In this document: positions 1 through 8,474 of the stretch, piece by piece
Numbering within the stretch: position 1 is the first letter of the stretch
Layout of the letters: each line of letters starts with the position of its first letter
Assembly (NCBI RefSeq): GCF_000819565.1
Contig: NZ_CP004393.1
Span: 2,914,001 to 2,978,000, forward strand
Length of the DNA: 64,000 nucleotides
Reading direction: 5' to 3'
Source of the DNA: Celeribacter indicus
Lineage (GTDB): Bacteria > Pseudomonadota > Alphaproteobacteria > Rhodobacterales > Rhodobacteraceae
Program-made: the position numbers and the translations under genes
The notes under the pieces: generated by a model
The model's database searches: none
What the model saw: the letters and a program-made list of their open reading frames with translations, nothing else
What the model was told of the DNA's origin: nothing

Positions 1-1
1 T

Positions 2-244
2 CTCGCGGCGGGGCTCGCCAATGTCGTGACGCTTTTCGATCCGGCGCTCATCCTTCTCTCCGGCGAGCGGCTGCGCTACGATTTCCTCTATGCCGAGGAT
101 GTGCTCAACGAGGCGCGCGCGCTCACGCTGAAACCGGGACGGCCCCCGACGCCCGTGGAAATCCACGCCTGGGGCGATCTCGTCTGGGCGCGCGGCGCGG
201 GGGCGCTGGCGCTCGATTTCGCCACGGAGATGCTTGTGGGATGA
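2..244 (+). CDS. ROK family regulator/sugar kinase, C-terminal end (partial)
   Basis: The frame is open from the left edge, so only the last 80 residues are visible. They contain the stretch LANVVTLFDPALILLSGE, typical of the C-terminal part of ROK proteins (NagC/XylR-type repressors and sugar kinases), where a beta-strand and helix carry the conserved L-x-N-x-x-x-x-F-D/N-P pattern. The N-terminal half, which would show whether a DNA-binding domain is present, lies outside the window, so regulator versus kinase cannot be decided. The stop codon overlaps the ATG of the next gene (ATGA), which implies translational coupling with the FG-GAP protein. Confidence 0.7.
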   Translation, partial: LAAGLANVVTLFDPALILLSGERLRYDFLYAEDVLNEARALTLKPGRPPTPVEIHAWGDLVWARGAGALALDFATEMLVG

Positions 245-1755
245 CCCGCACAGGACTTGCCTGCCTCGCACTCGCCGCCCTGCCGGGCGCGCTCCCGGCC
301 CAGACGATCCCGCAGTTCCTCAACCAGTCGGACGCCCTGCCCGAACACGTCTACACCGGCGGCTGGGAGCATTTCGTGGGCGGCGGTGTCGCGATCTTCG
401 ATTGCGACGAGGACGGGCTGCCGGAGCTGTTCGCCGCCGGCGGCGACAGTCCCGCGCAGCTCATGCTGAACCGCTCGGATCCCGGCGGGGCGCTGTCCTT
501 CGCAGCCGGCGAGATGATGGAGATCACCGGCGCGACCGGCGCCTATCCTCTCGACATCGACAGCGACGGGATCACCGATCTCGCGGTGTTGCGCGTCGGG
601 GCGAACATGCTGCTTCAGGGTGTCGGCAATTGCAGCTTCCGCGATGCGACCGAAGCCTGGGGTCTCGAGACGACGGATCGCTGGACCACCGCCTTCGCCG
701 CCGGCTGGGAAGGCGGAAACATCCGGCCGACGCTGTTTTTCGGCAATTACGTCGACCGCAGCGATCCCGACGGCCCCTTCGAGGCCTGCGACGTCAACGA
801 ATTGCACCGCCCGACCGGCGCGGGCTATGAGAAGACCGACCTCGCACCGGGTTTCTGCGCCCTCTCCGCGCTGATCTCCGGTGGCGCGCGCGGCGTGCAG
901 AGCCTGCGCCTGTCGAACGACCGGCATTACTATGTCAAGGGCGGCTACGAACAGGTCTACGATCTCGCCGCGGACCGGTTCCTCGACGAGAGCGACGGCT
1001 GGGAGCGCGTGTCGCTCTGGGGGATGGGCATCGCCGAGCGGGACGTGAACGGCGATCAGGTGCCCGATGTGATGCTGACCTCGATGGGCGACCAGCTCTT
1101 GCAGTTCGGTCATGCGGACGGCGGCTACGAGGCCGCGCCCTTCGACACCGGCACCTATGCGCATCGCCCGCATATCGGCGACGACGGCCGCCCCTCGACC
1201 GGATGGCAGGCCGACTGGGGCGACGTCGACAATGACGGGCGCGCGGATCTGTTCATCGCGAAGGGCAATGTCGAGCAGATGCCGAACAATGCCGCGCGCG
1301 ATCCCAACAACCTGTTGCAGCAGAAGCCCGACGGAAGGTTCCGTGAAGTCTCCGTCGCCGCGGGCACCGCCTCGACGGCGAAATCGCGCGGCGGCGGGCT
1401 CGTCGATCTCAATGCGGACGGGCTGCTCGACCTGGTGGTGGTCAACCGCGAAAGCCCGATGGAGCTCTATCGCAACGTCACGCCGAAGGCGGGGCATTAC
1501 CTCCACGTCTCCCTCGCGCAGCGCGGCGCGAACCCGGAGGCGGTGGGCGCGCGGGTCAGCCTGCGCACCGGGGCGGGCGTGCAGATGCAGGAGCTCAGCA
1601 TCGGCGGCGGGCACGGGTCGGGCAAGGCCGTGCCGCTGCATTTCGGCCTCGGCGCGGCGGAGCGGGCCGAGGCGCGGGTGGTCTGGCCGGACGGGGAAAC
1701 GACCGGCTGGGTCGGGATCGCGCCGGTGGACCGCTGGGTTGAGCTGTCGCGCTGA
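241..1755 (+). CDS. secreted CRTAC1-like FG-GAP/VCBS repeat protein with ASPIC/UnbV C-terminal domain
   Basis: A 504-residue protein with a signal peptide (about residues 1-20, ending in ALPA before QT), so it is exported. The body is a probable beta-propeller of FG-GAP/VCBS repeats, seen as recurring Ca-binding loops such as DCDEDGLPELF near residue 57, DIDSDGITDLA near 102, DVNGDQVPDVM near 270, DVDNDGRADLF near 330 and DLNADGLLDLV near 390. The last 80 residues match the ASPIC/UnbV pattern (GARV, then a GGGHGSG loop, then RVVWPDG). The family is CRTAC1-like; its bacterial members have no assigned reaction. The gene starts inside the ROK stop codon and is convergent with a MauG-like peroxidase whose stop directly abuts its own. 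I infer a periplasmic or surface function, possibly linked to that peroxidase. Confidence 0.85.
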   Translation: MTRTGLACLALAALPGALPAQTIPQFLNQSDALPEHVYTGGWEHFVGGGVAIFDCDEDGLPELFAAGGDSPAQLMLNRSDPGGALSFAAGEMMEITGATGAYPLDIDSDGITDLAVLRVGANMLLQGVGNCSFRDATEAWGLETTDRWTTAFAAGWEGGNIRPTLFFGNYVDRSDPDGPFEACDVNELHRPTGAGYEKTDLAPGFCALSALISGGARGVQSLRLSNDRHYYVKGGYEQVYDLAADRFLDESDGWERVSLWGMGIAERDVNGDQVPDVMLTSMGDQLLQFGHADGGYEAAPFDTGTYAHRPHIGDDGRPSTGWQADWGDVDNDGRADLFIAKGNVEQMPNNAARDPNNLLQQKPDGRFREVSVAAGTASTAKSRGGGLVDLNADGLLDLVVVNRESPMELYRNVTPKAGHYLHVSLAQRGANPEAVGARVSLRTGAGVQMQELSIGGGHGSGKAVPLHFGLGAAERAEARVVWPDGETTGWVGIAPVDRWVELSR

Positions 1756-3069
1756 TCACTTCTCGAACGGCAGGCCCGAGGGCACGGCATCGGGGATGCC
1801 GAGCCGGTCCGGATCGTCCTCGAGCGCGGCGAGGAAGGCCATGAGCGCGTCGATCTGAGGCGCGGTCAGCACCCGGTCCTCCACCGCAATGGCGGCGAGG
1901 ATCTCCGCCCGGTCGGCCTCGCTGTCCATCACCTCCCAGTCCTCGACCGGAAGATCCGGGAGCACCGCCTGTGCCCGGTCATAGGTCGCGAAGGCGGCGC
2001 GCGGCGCGAGATGGGCGACGAGAAAGCCGCGCAGTTCGGCATAGGCACCCGCGTGGCCATAGGGCGCGGTGAGCGTGACGTTGCGCAGGGAGGGCGTGCG
2101 GAAGGCGTAAAGATCCCCGGCATGTCCGGTGACGCGAAACCGCCCCTCGTCCCGGCTGCCGCGCTCGAAATCGAGCGTCTTGCCCGGCCCGATCTGCACC
2201 TGCCCCATGGCGTGAAAGGCGTGATCGGTCTGGAAGGTGCCGGAATGGCAGGCGGCACAGCCGGCCTCGCCGTAGAACAGCCGCATCCCCGCTTCCGCCT
2301 CGGGCGGCAGATCCGCCTCCCCGCGCAGGTAGCGGTCGAAGGCGCTGTCGTCGGCGCGGAATTCGAAGGCCATGAAGGCGGCAATGGCGTTGGAGATATC
2401 GGCGAAATGGATCGCCCGCCCCGCGGCGATCTCGGGATAGACCGCCTCGAACCGGGCGCGGTAGGCGGGGATCGCGGCGACGCGCTGCGCGATGATGTCC
2501 CAGGCACCGCCCTGCTCCGAGAACCGCCCCTTGCGGATCGCCTTCGACAGGTCGCTCTCGTTCACGTTTCCGCCCATCTCGTCGGGGGAGAGCACCGGGA
2601 AGGCCGCCTGCGTCGCGAGAATGCCGGAGACGCGGGCAAAGAAGCCATCCTCCACCGGCACGCGCAGATGGCCGTCCACCGTCTCCACCCGCCCGTCATG
2701 GAACATGCGCGTATATTCCCGCGCCCCGAGGTTGTAGAGCGCAGGCGCGTTGCGCGGCACCCGGTCCTCGGGCAGGTTCGCGGGATCGGCGACGCGCTCG
2801 GGACCGAGCCCGACGCCGCCCTCGCCCAGGCCGAGCGACAGACCGTCCGAGGTGCCGAACCGCGGGTGGTGACAGGTCGAGCAGGAGATGTTGCGATTGC
2901 CGGAGAGCACCGGATCGTAGAACAGGAGCTGGCCGAGCCGTGCCTCCTCGGGATCGACGGCGAGGAAATCCGCCTCCGTGGCGGGGCGCGGCAGGGAGAG
3001 GCGGGAGAGGTCCGCCGCCAGGACCGGCGCGGCGGCGAGGCACAGCGCGGCGGCGAGCGCCCTAGACAT
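1756..3069 (-). CDS. di-haem cytochrome c peroxidase / MauG-like protein
   Basis: A 437-residue exported protein. I chose the ATG at 3069 because it is followed by a signal peptide (MSRALAAALCLAAAPVLA) and overlaps the end of the upstream PD40 gene by 8 bases; a longer frame reading back to 3198 adds only Arg-rich sequence antisense to that gene. Two c-type haem sites are visible: C63-x2-C66-H67 (CSTCH) and C271-x2-C274-H275 (CAACH), the layout of the bacterial cytochrome c peroxidase/MauG superfamily. Such enzymes reduce hydrogen peroxide or carry out oxidative modification of partner proteins in the periplasm. The convergent neighbour is a secreted FG-GAP protein, which could be a partner; that link is inference. 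Confidence 0.85.
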   Translation of the reverse strand: MSRALAAALCLAAAPVLAADLSRLSLPRPATEADFLAVDPEEARLGQLLFYDPVLSGNRNISCSTCHHPRFGTSDGLSLGLGEGGVGLGPERVADPANLPEDRVPRNAPALYNLGAREYTRMFHDGRVETVDGHLRVPVEDGFFARVSGILATQAAFPVLSPDEMGGNVNESDLSKAIRKGRFSEQGGAWDIIAQRVAAIPAYRARFEAVYPEIAAGRAIHFADISNAIAAFMAFEFRADDSAFDRYLRGEADLPPEAEAGMRLFYGEAGCAACHSGTFQTDHAFHAMGQVQIGPGKTLDFERGSRDEGRFRVTGHAGDLYAFRTPSLRNVTLTAPYGHAGAYAELRGFLVAHLAPRAAFATYDRAQAVLPDLPVEDWEVMDSEADRAEILAAIAVEDRVLTAPQIDALMAFLAALEDDPDRLGIPDAVPSGLPFEK

Positions 3070-3892
3070 GGTCCACATAGGCGAAGGCCACGCCATCGGG
3101 CGACCAGGAGGGCACGTTGATCGTGCCCTGCCCGCCGGTGATCTCGACAAGCGTCTCCGTCTGTCCCGTCTCCGCGCGCCAGAGACGCAGCGAGACATGC
3201 ATGTCCGCCGGGTGGCCGACCGTGCCCTCGGGATAGGCGAGATAGACGACCTTCTCCCCGTCCGGCGAGGGATGCGGGAACCAGTTCACCAGCGCATCGT
3301 CGGTCATCCGCTCGAGGCCGGAACCGTCCCTGCGCACGCGCCAGAGCTCCGAGGCGCCGGTGCGGTCCGAGTTGAACCAGAGCCATTCGCCATCGGCCGA
3401 GAAATCCGGCCCGTCGTAATGATGCGCCCCCTCGATCACGCAGCTTTCGCCGGTCCCGTCGAGCGCGGCGGTATAGATCCCGAACAGCCCCTCGCGCACC
3501 GCCGTGTAACAGATCGTCGTCCCGTCGGGGGAGACGCCGTGGAACCAGGAGGGGCTCTTTGCGGTCACCCGCTGCGGATCGGCCTCCTCCTCCCCCAGCG
3601 CCATGCGCCAGATCACCGCCCCCTCCCCGAAGGTGTGATCGGAGAACAAAAGCGTCTCCCCGTCCGGCGTGATGCCGTGATCGTTGTTGAGCCTGAGGCA
3701 CAGGCCGGTGTCGATTTCCAGAAGCTCGGGCGCGTCGAGATCGACCCAGTAGAGGCTTCCCTCCCCGTTCACGAGCAGCGCCGTTCCGTCCGGCGTCCAG
3801 TTCGGGGCGGAAATCTCCCGCTCCGTCTCGAGCACGGGAAAGGCATGGCCTTCCTCGAAATCGTAGATCATCAGCCGCGATCTGCCTGCCAT
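3062..3892 (-). CDS. PD40/TolB-like beta-propeller protein
   Basis: A 276-residue protein made of repeated WD40-like PD40 units: W-T-P-D-G-T near residue 32, T-P-D-G-E near 75, S-P-D-G-T near 121, S-A-D-G-E near 165, S-P-D-G-E near 209 and S-P-D-G-V near 265. There is no signal peptide, so it is probably cytoplasmic, like the oligogalacturonate-lyase-type propellers it resembles (for example the H-x-G motif HGVSPDG). Catalysis cannot be claimed. Its stop overlaps the start of the peroxidase gene by 8 bases, so the two are probably cotranscribed. An aldo/keto reductase lies upstream in the same direction, compatible with a sugar-related role. Confidence 0.7.
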   Translation of the reverse strand: MAGRSRLMIYDFEEGHAFPVLETEREISAPNWTPDGTALLVNGEGSLYWVDLDAPELLEIDTGLCLRLNNDHGITPDGETLLFSDHTFGEGAVIWRMALGEEEADPQRVTAKSPSWFHGVSPDGTTICYTAVREGLFGIYTAALDGTGESCVIEGAHHYDGPDFSADGEWLWFNSDRTGASELWRVRRDGSGLERMTDDALVNWFPHPSPDGEKVVYLAYPEGTVGHPADMHVSLRLWRAETGQTETLVEITGGQGTINVPSWSPDGVAFAYVDHV

Positions 3893-3968
3893 ATCCGCGC
3901 CTCCCGCAGCATTCGTCTCCCGAGGCTACACGCTTGTCGCGGCGCCGACAATCGCCCGTGCGCGCCCC

Positions 3969-5012
3969 TCACGCGCGTTCGCCATGGCCTTCGGAAGATT
4001 GCGCCCAGAGGTTGATATGCGGCTCCTCGGCGATGGCGTCGATGGCGACGATCTCCTCCGGGCTGAAGGCGAGATTGCCGGTCGCGCCGGCACAGTCGAT
4101 CACCTGTTCGGGCCGCGACGCGCCGATGAGCGCCGAGGTGATGCCGCCGTCGCGCAGCACCCAGGCGATCGCCATCTGTGCGAGCGTCTGCCCCCGCGCC
4201 TCCGCGATCTCGTTGAGCTTGTTCAGCGCCACCACCGTGTGATCGGAAAGCATCTCCGGCGCGAGCGACTTGCCCTGCGTGGCGCGCGAACCTTCGGGAA
4301 CGCCCTTGAGATAGCGGCTCGTCAGCATGCCCTGGGCAAGCGGGGTGAAGGCGATGGAGCCGACGCCGAGTTCCCTGAGCGTGGCCTTCAGCCCGTCGCG
4401 CTCGATCCAGCGGTTGAGCATGTTGTAGGAGGGCTGATGGATGAGACAGGGCGTGCCCAGTTCCTCAAGGATCGCCACCGCCTGCCGCGTGCGCTCCGAA
4501 TTGTAGGAGGAGATGCCGACGTAAAGCGCCTTGCCCTGGCGCACGAGCGTGTCGAGCGCGCCCATCGTCTCCTCGAGCGGGGTTTCGGGATCGAAGCGGT
4601 GGGAATAGAAGATGTCCACGTACTCCAGTCCCATGCGCCGGAGCGACTGCTCGCAGGACGCGATGAGAGACTTGCGCGACCCCCAGCTGCCGTAGGGGCC
4701 CGGCCACATCTCGTAACCGGCTTTCGAGGAGATCACGAGCTCGTCGCGCAGCCCCCTGAAATCGCTGGCGAGGATCTCGCCGAACGCCGTTTCCGCGCTG
4801 CCCGGCGGCGGGCCGTAATTGTTGGCGAGGTCGAAATGGGTGATACCGAGATCGAAGGCGGTGCGCAGGATCGCGCGCTTGGTGGCGGGATCGCCATCCG
4901 CGCCGAAATTGTGCCACAGCCCGAGCGAGATCACCGGCAGTTTCAGCCCGGATCTTCCGCACCGGCGATAGACCATCCGTTCATAGCGTGCCGCGTCAGG
5001 GCTGTAGCTCAT
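3969..5012 (-). CDS. aldo/keto reductase, L-glyceraldehyde 3-phosphate reductase (YghZ/Gpr) type
   Basis: A 347-residue (beta/alpha)8 NADPH-dependent reductase, almost the same length as E. coli YghZ (346). The aldo/keto reductase catalytic set is visible: the Asp and Tyr in FDLANNYGPPPGSAE (residues about 60-75), the Lys in ISSKAGYEMWPGPYG and the His in FYSHRFDPETPLEE. The NADP-binding C-terminal segment LIGASRPEQVIDC is intact. The W-P-G-P-Y-G and Y-N-M-L-N-R-W motifs are characteristic of the Gpr/MgrA/Kv-beta branch, which detoxifies L-glyceraldehyde 3-phosphate and methylglyoxal. A GGAGGACGAGGC ribosome site precedes the ATG at 5012. The physiological substrate is inferred from family only. 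Confidence 0.85.
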   Translation of the reverse strand: MSYSPDAARYERMVYRRCGRSGLKLPVISLGLWHNFGADGDPATKRAILRTAFDLGITHFDLANNYGPPPGSAETAFGEILASDFRGLRDELVISSKAGYEMWPGPYGSWGSRKSLIASCEQSLRRMGLEYVDIFYSHRFDPETPLEETMGALDTLVRQGKALYVGISSYNSERTRQAVAILEELGTPCLIHQPSYNMLNRWIERDGLKATLRELGVGSIAFTPLAQGMLTSRYLKGVPEGSRATQGKSLAPEMLSDHTVVALNKLNEIAEARGQTLAQMAIAWVLRDGGITSALIGASRPEQVIDCAGATGNLAFSPEEIVAIDAIAEEPHINLWAQSSEGHGERA

Positions 5013-5102
5013 GCCTCGTCCTCCGATGTTCCGGCGCTATGATGTGGCGCGCGGCACGGTGGCGTCAATCCTGCCGCGCCTTCCCGACCGCTGCGGCGGC
5101 AC

Positions 5103-6833
5103 TCAGGCCGGCTCTGCGGGCGCGCCGCCAAGGGCCGTCATCGCGGCATATTGGCTGAGAAACACCTGCCCCGTCAGATCGCGAAGCAAATGCGATTTCT
5201 GCAACCGGTCCATCACCGGGCCCTTCACCTCCGACAGGTGCAGCGCGATGCCCCCCTCCGCCAGCCGCCGGTTCAGCTCCCCGAGCGTCTCGAGTGCCGA
5301 GGTGTCGATCTCGTTCACCGCCGGGCACATCAGCACGACATGGCGGATCGCGCAGTCGCCGGCGATGCGGTCGAGGACGTAATCCTCGAGGAAGCGGGCA
5401 TTGGCGAAATAGAGGCTTTCGTCGACGCGGATCGCAAGCACCTCCGGCGTGGTGAGCACGTCGTGGCGCCGGATGTTGCGGAAATGCTCGGTGCCGGGGA
5501 TGCGCCCGACCTCGGCGATATGCGGCTTCGATGTCTTGTAGAGATGCAGGGCGACGGACAGGATCACCCCGGCGGAAACGCCCGTCTCCACGCCGATCCC
5601 GAGGGTGAGCAGGATCGTCGCGAGGACGGCGGCGAAATCGGCCCTGTCATAGGTCCAGGTGGTTTTCAGGATCCTGAAATCGACGAGCGAGAGCACCGCG
5701 ACGATGATCGTGGCGGCGAGCGTCGCGATGGGAAGGAACTCGAGGAGCGGCGTGAGGAACAGCGCGGCAAGCGCGATGCCGACGGCGGTGAAGGCCCCGG
5801 CGGCCGGTGTTTCCGCCCCCGCGTCGAAATTCACCACGGAGCGCGCGAAACCTCCCGTGACCGGGTAACCGCCCGACAGGGCCGCCGCCACATTCGCCGC
5901 CCCGAGGCCGATGAGCTCCTGATCGGGCCGGATGCGCTGGCGCCGCTTGGCGGCGAGCGTCTGCGCGACGGAGACGGACTCGACGAACCCGATGATCGAG
6001 ATGAGAAAGGCCGCGCCAATGAGATCGCGCCAGACCGAAGGCGCGAACTGCGGCAGGGTCAGCGGCGGCAGCCCGCGCGGAATCTCCCCGACGCCCCGCA
6101 CCCCCTGCGTGTCGAGGCGGAAGGCGTAGCAGAGCGCCGTCGTCACCGCCACCGCCGCCACCGGCCCCGCCTTTGTCGCGATATCGGCAAGGCCCGGTGC
6201 GACACCCCGCGACACCAGAAGCGGCTTCAGCCCCCTGCGCACCCAGAACAGGAAGGCGATGGCCCCGAGCCCGATCGCGAGCGTGGGCGGATGGACTGCG
6301 GGAAGATGCGCGGCGAGCGAAATCAGCATCTCCACCAGCGTCCCGCCGGAGGCGGGCACCCCGAGGACATGCCTTGCCTGCGACGTGGCGATCAGCAGGC
6401 CGGAGGCGGTGATGAAGCCCGCGATCACCGGGTGCGACAGGAAATTCGCGAAAAACCCCAGCCGGAAGATCCCCATGGCGAGAAGGATGAGCCCCGACAG
6501 AAAGGCGAGCGTGACCGCCGCGGCGGCCTGCTCCGCCGGGCTCCCGAGCGCCATGTCCCCCAGCGCGGCGGCGGTCATCAGGGAGACCACGGCCACCGGT
6601 CCGACCGCCAGCGTGCACGAGGTGCCGAAGATCGCATAGGCCACGAGCGGCAGGACCGAGGCGTAGAGACCCATCTCCGCCGGCAGGCCCGCGAGCAGCG
6701 CATAGGCCAACGACTGCGGAATCAGCATGATCGTCACGATGAGCGCGGCGAGCCCGTCACTGGCGAAGGTGGCGGCGGTATAGTGCGCGCCCCAGTCGAG
6801 GATCGGCAGAGCGCGTCTCAGGCGGGGCGACAT
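5103..6833 (-). CDS. SulP family inorganic anion transporter with STAS domain
   Basis: A 576-residue inner-membrane protein. The start at 6833 is chosen for its upstream AGGACAGGGAGAGG ribosome site; a longer in-frame start at 6884 adds an Arg-rich segment with no such site. The N-terminal three-quarters holds about 12-14 hydrophobic segments and the SulP signature region (IMLIPQSLAYALLAGLP, residues about 35-51). The last 110 residues form a STAS domain, which in this family regulates transport (VLMCPAVNEIDTSALETL). Substrates of SulP proteins are sulfate, bicarbonate, molybdate or C4-dicarboxylates, and sequence alone does not choose. It lies downstream of, and in the same direction as, a sulfide-oxidation operon but behind a strong hairpin, so sulfate or sulfite movement is a reasonable inference. 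Confidence 0.88.
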   Translation of the reverse strand: MSPRLRRALPILDWGAHYTAATFASDGLAALIVTIMLIPQSLAYALLAGLPAEMGLYASVLPLVAYAIFGTSCTLAVGPVAVVSLMTAAALGDMALGSPAEQAAAAVTLAFLSGLILLAMGIFRLGFFANFLSHPVIAGFITASGLLIATSQARHVLGVPASGGTLVEMLISLAAHLPAVHPPTLAIGLGAIAFLFWVRRGLKPLLVSRGVAPGLADIATKAGPVAAVAVTTALCYAFRLDTQGVRGVGEIPRGLPPLTLPQFAPSVWRDLIGAAFLISIIGFVESVSVAQTLAAKRRQRIRPDQELIGLGAANVAAALSGGYPVTGGFARSVVNFDAGAETPAAGAFTAVGIALAALFLTPLLEFLPIATLAATIIVAVLSLVDFRILKTTWTYDRADFAAVLATILLTLGIGVETGVSAGVILSVALHLYKTSKPHIAEVGRIPGTEHFRNIRRHDVLTTPEVLAIRVDESLYFANARFLEDYVLDRIAGDCAIRHVVLMCPAVNEIDTSALETLGELNRRLAEGGIALHLSEVKGPVMDRLQKSHLLRDLTGQVFLSQYAAMTALGGAPAEPA

Positions 6834-6974
6834 GGCCTCTCCCTGTCCTCTTGCCGACCTGCCGACGCGCCGGCGGGCAGGCAAGCCGGCGCGGGGCCCA
6901 TCTCATGCGCCACATGAGAAGTTATCGACATGTCTCTGAAAATATTATGGAAGTCAATCCATGTAGGCCAGCGG

Positions 6975-7025
6975 AAAACACCGCCCCCATCCCGCCTCCG
7001 CGTCCGGCACGGAGGCGGGATGGGG
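6975..7025 (-). terminator. strong GC hairpin downstream of the sulfur operon
   Basis: A perfect 16-bp inverted repeat has arms at 6985-7000 and 7010-7025 (CCCCATCCCGCCTCCG and its complement) and a 9-base loop. It lies 10 bases beyond the stop of the DUF442 gene at 7036. On the minus strand it is followed by GGGGCGGTGTTTTCC, a short T-run, so it is a weak-tract but very stable terminator or mRNA-end stabiliser between the sulfide operon and the sulP gene. Confidence 0.65.
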
Positions 7026-7035
7026 ACCGGACCCC

Positions 7036-7449
7036 CTAGCGGGCCAGCAGCGCGGCGATGGCGCTCAGATCGTAGCCGGCACCCGCCGCCTGTTTCAGGA
7101 TCTCCTCCGGCGCCAGATTGCCGGCGCGCGACAGGGCCCATGCGGTCGTCGAGCGCGTGCCCGACCGGCAATAGGCATAGACCGGCCCCTCGGCCTCGTC
7201 GATCAGCCGCCCCATCTCCGCGATGAGATCCGGCGTGAACTGGCCCGGAACGATCGGCAGATAGGCAAAGGCGAGCCCCGCCTCCTGCGCCGCCGCCGCC
7301 ATCGTCTCCGAGCCGTGCTCCGGCCCGATTTCCGCGTCGGGGCGATTGTCGATGATCGTGGTGAAGCCCTTCTCGGCAAGAATGGCGATCTCCTCCGGCG
7401 TGATCTGGCCACTGACGGTCAGACGGTCGTTGATCCTGTTGAAATCCAT
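7036..7449 (-). CDS. DUF442/TIGR01244 sulfur transferase-phosphatase-like protein (Blh N-terminal domain type)
   Basis: A 137-residue cytoplasmic protein of the DUF442 family, which has the dual-specificity phosphatase fold. The catalytic loop is visible as Y-C-R-S-G-T-R-S (C-x5-R type), near residue 95, and DNRPDAE near residue 33 is the usual substrate-side motif. The start at 7449 follows an AGGAGAG ribosome site; upstream in-frame codons lack one. In Blh proteins this domain is fused to an ETHE1-like metallo-hydrolase; here the two are separate adjacent genes. It is the last gene of a four-gene operon with two YeeE/YedE proteins and the hydrolase, so a role in handling persulfide or polysulfide is likely. 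Confidence 0.85.
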   Translation of the reverse strand: MDFNRINDRLTVSGQITPEEIAILAEKGFTTIIDNRPDAEIGPEHGSETMAAAAQEAGLAFAYLPIVPGQFTPDLIAEMGRLIDEAEGPVYAYCRSGTRSTTAWALSRAGNLAPEEILKQAAGAGYDLSAIAALLAR

Positions 7450-7548
7450 GGTGCTCTCCTGATGCATGTGCAGCCGCGCCGGTCCCTCTGCCGGGGAACG
7501 GACGGCGAGGCCCGGAGGGAGCGGTCGGGATGCCACCGGCAGGAAACA

Positions 7549-8445
7549 TCACAGGCCGTTCACCGGAACCTTCAGGAATGTCTTGCCATCCTTGTCCGCC
7601 GGAGGCAACTCGCCCGCGCGCATGTTCACCTGCAAGGACGGCAGGATGAGCCGCGGCATGTCGAGCTGGGCGTCGCGCGCGGTGCGGAAGGCGACGAATT
7701 CCTCCTTCGACCTGCCGCCGCCGACATGGATGTTATGCGCCTTCTCCGCGCCCACCGTGGTCTCCCACTGGATGTCGCGCCCGTTCGGCCCGTAATCGTG
7801 GCACATGAAGAGCCGCATCTCGTCGGGCAGCGCCAGGACCTTCTGGATCGAGTCATAAAGCTGCCCCGCATCTCCGCCCGGAAAATCCGCACGCGCCGAC
7901 CCGCCGTCCGGCATGAACAGCGTGTCCCCGACAAATGCCGCATCGCCCATCACATGCACCATGCAGGCGGGCGTGTGTCCCGGCGTGTGCATCGCGAAAC
8001 AGGTCATCCCGCCCACCCGATAGCTGTCGCCGTCCCCGAACAGCCGGTCGAATTGCGACCCGTCGCGCCGGAACTCGGTCCCCTCGTTGAAGACCTTGCC
8101 GAACACGTCCTGCACGACGGTGATGTTCTCCCCGATGCCGATCCTGCCGCCGAGCGCGTCCTGGAGATAGGGCGCCGCGGACAGGTGGTCGGCATGCACA
8201 TGCGTCTCGATCAGCCACTCGACCCTGAGGCCCCGCGCCTTCACCCAGGCAACGATCGCATCGGCGCTCTCGTGGGAGATGCGGCCCGCCGCGTAGTCGA
8301 TGTCCATCACGCTGTCCACCACCGCGCAGGCCCCGGATCCGGGATCCTTCACGACATAGGAAATCGTCCAGGTCGCGGGGTCGAGGAAGGCCTTCACCTC
8401 CGGATGCACCGTCATGTCGACGGGATAGCGCGAAACCATGTCCAT
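7549..8445 (-). CDS. MBL-fold metallo-hydrolase, ETHE1/Blh-type persulfide dioxygenase candidate
   Basis: A 298-residue metallo-beta-lactamase-fold protein. The metal-binding motif T-H-V-H-A-D-H lies near residue 68, followed by the His of MHTPGHTPAC near 150, the Asp of FVGDTLF near 167 and the His of MCHDYGPNGRD near 210. The Y-G-P-N-G and W-E-T motifs are typical of the ETHE1/Blh group, which oxidises glutathione persulfide to sulfite using one Fe(II). The start at 8445 has an AGGAGAAAGG ribosome site; the frame can be read further upstream but that part overlaps the membrane gene. It lies between the YeeE/YedE genes and the DUF442 gene in a sulfide-detoxification operon. Confidence 0.88.
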   Translation of the reverse strand: MDMVSRYPVDMTVHPEVKAFLDPATWTISYVVKDPGSGACAVVDSVMDIDYAAGRISHESADAIVAWVKARGLRVEWLIETHVHADHLSAAPYLQDALGGRIGIGENITVVQDVFGKVFNEGTEFRRDGSQFDRLFGDGDSYRVGGMTCFAMHTPGHTPACMVHVMGDAAFVGDTLFMPDGGSARADFPGGDAGQLYDSIQKVLALPDEMRLFMCHDYGPNGRDIQWETTVGAEKAHNIHVGGGRSKEEFVAFRTARDAQLDMPRLILPSLQVNMRAGELPPADKDGKTFLKVPVNGL

Positions 8446-8474
8446 ATGTCCTTTCTCCTGGCCGCGACTGTCGC

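Noticed and set aside
88..1641. Long antisense frames over the FG-GAP gene, sulP, mrcA, edd, lon and glnE
   Set aside because: High G+C DNA gives long open frames opposite real genes; these are rich in Arg, His, Gly and Ala and show no family motifs.
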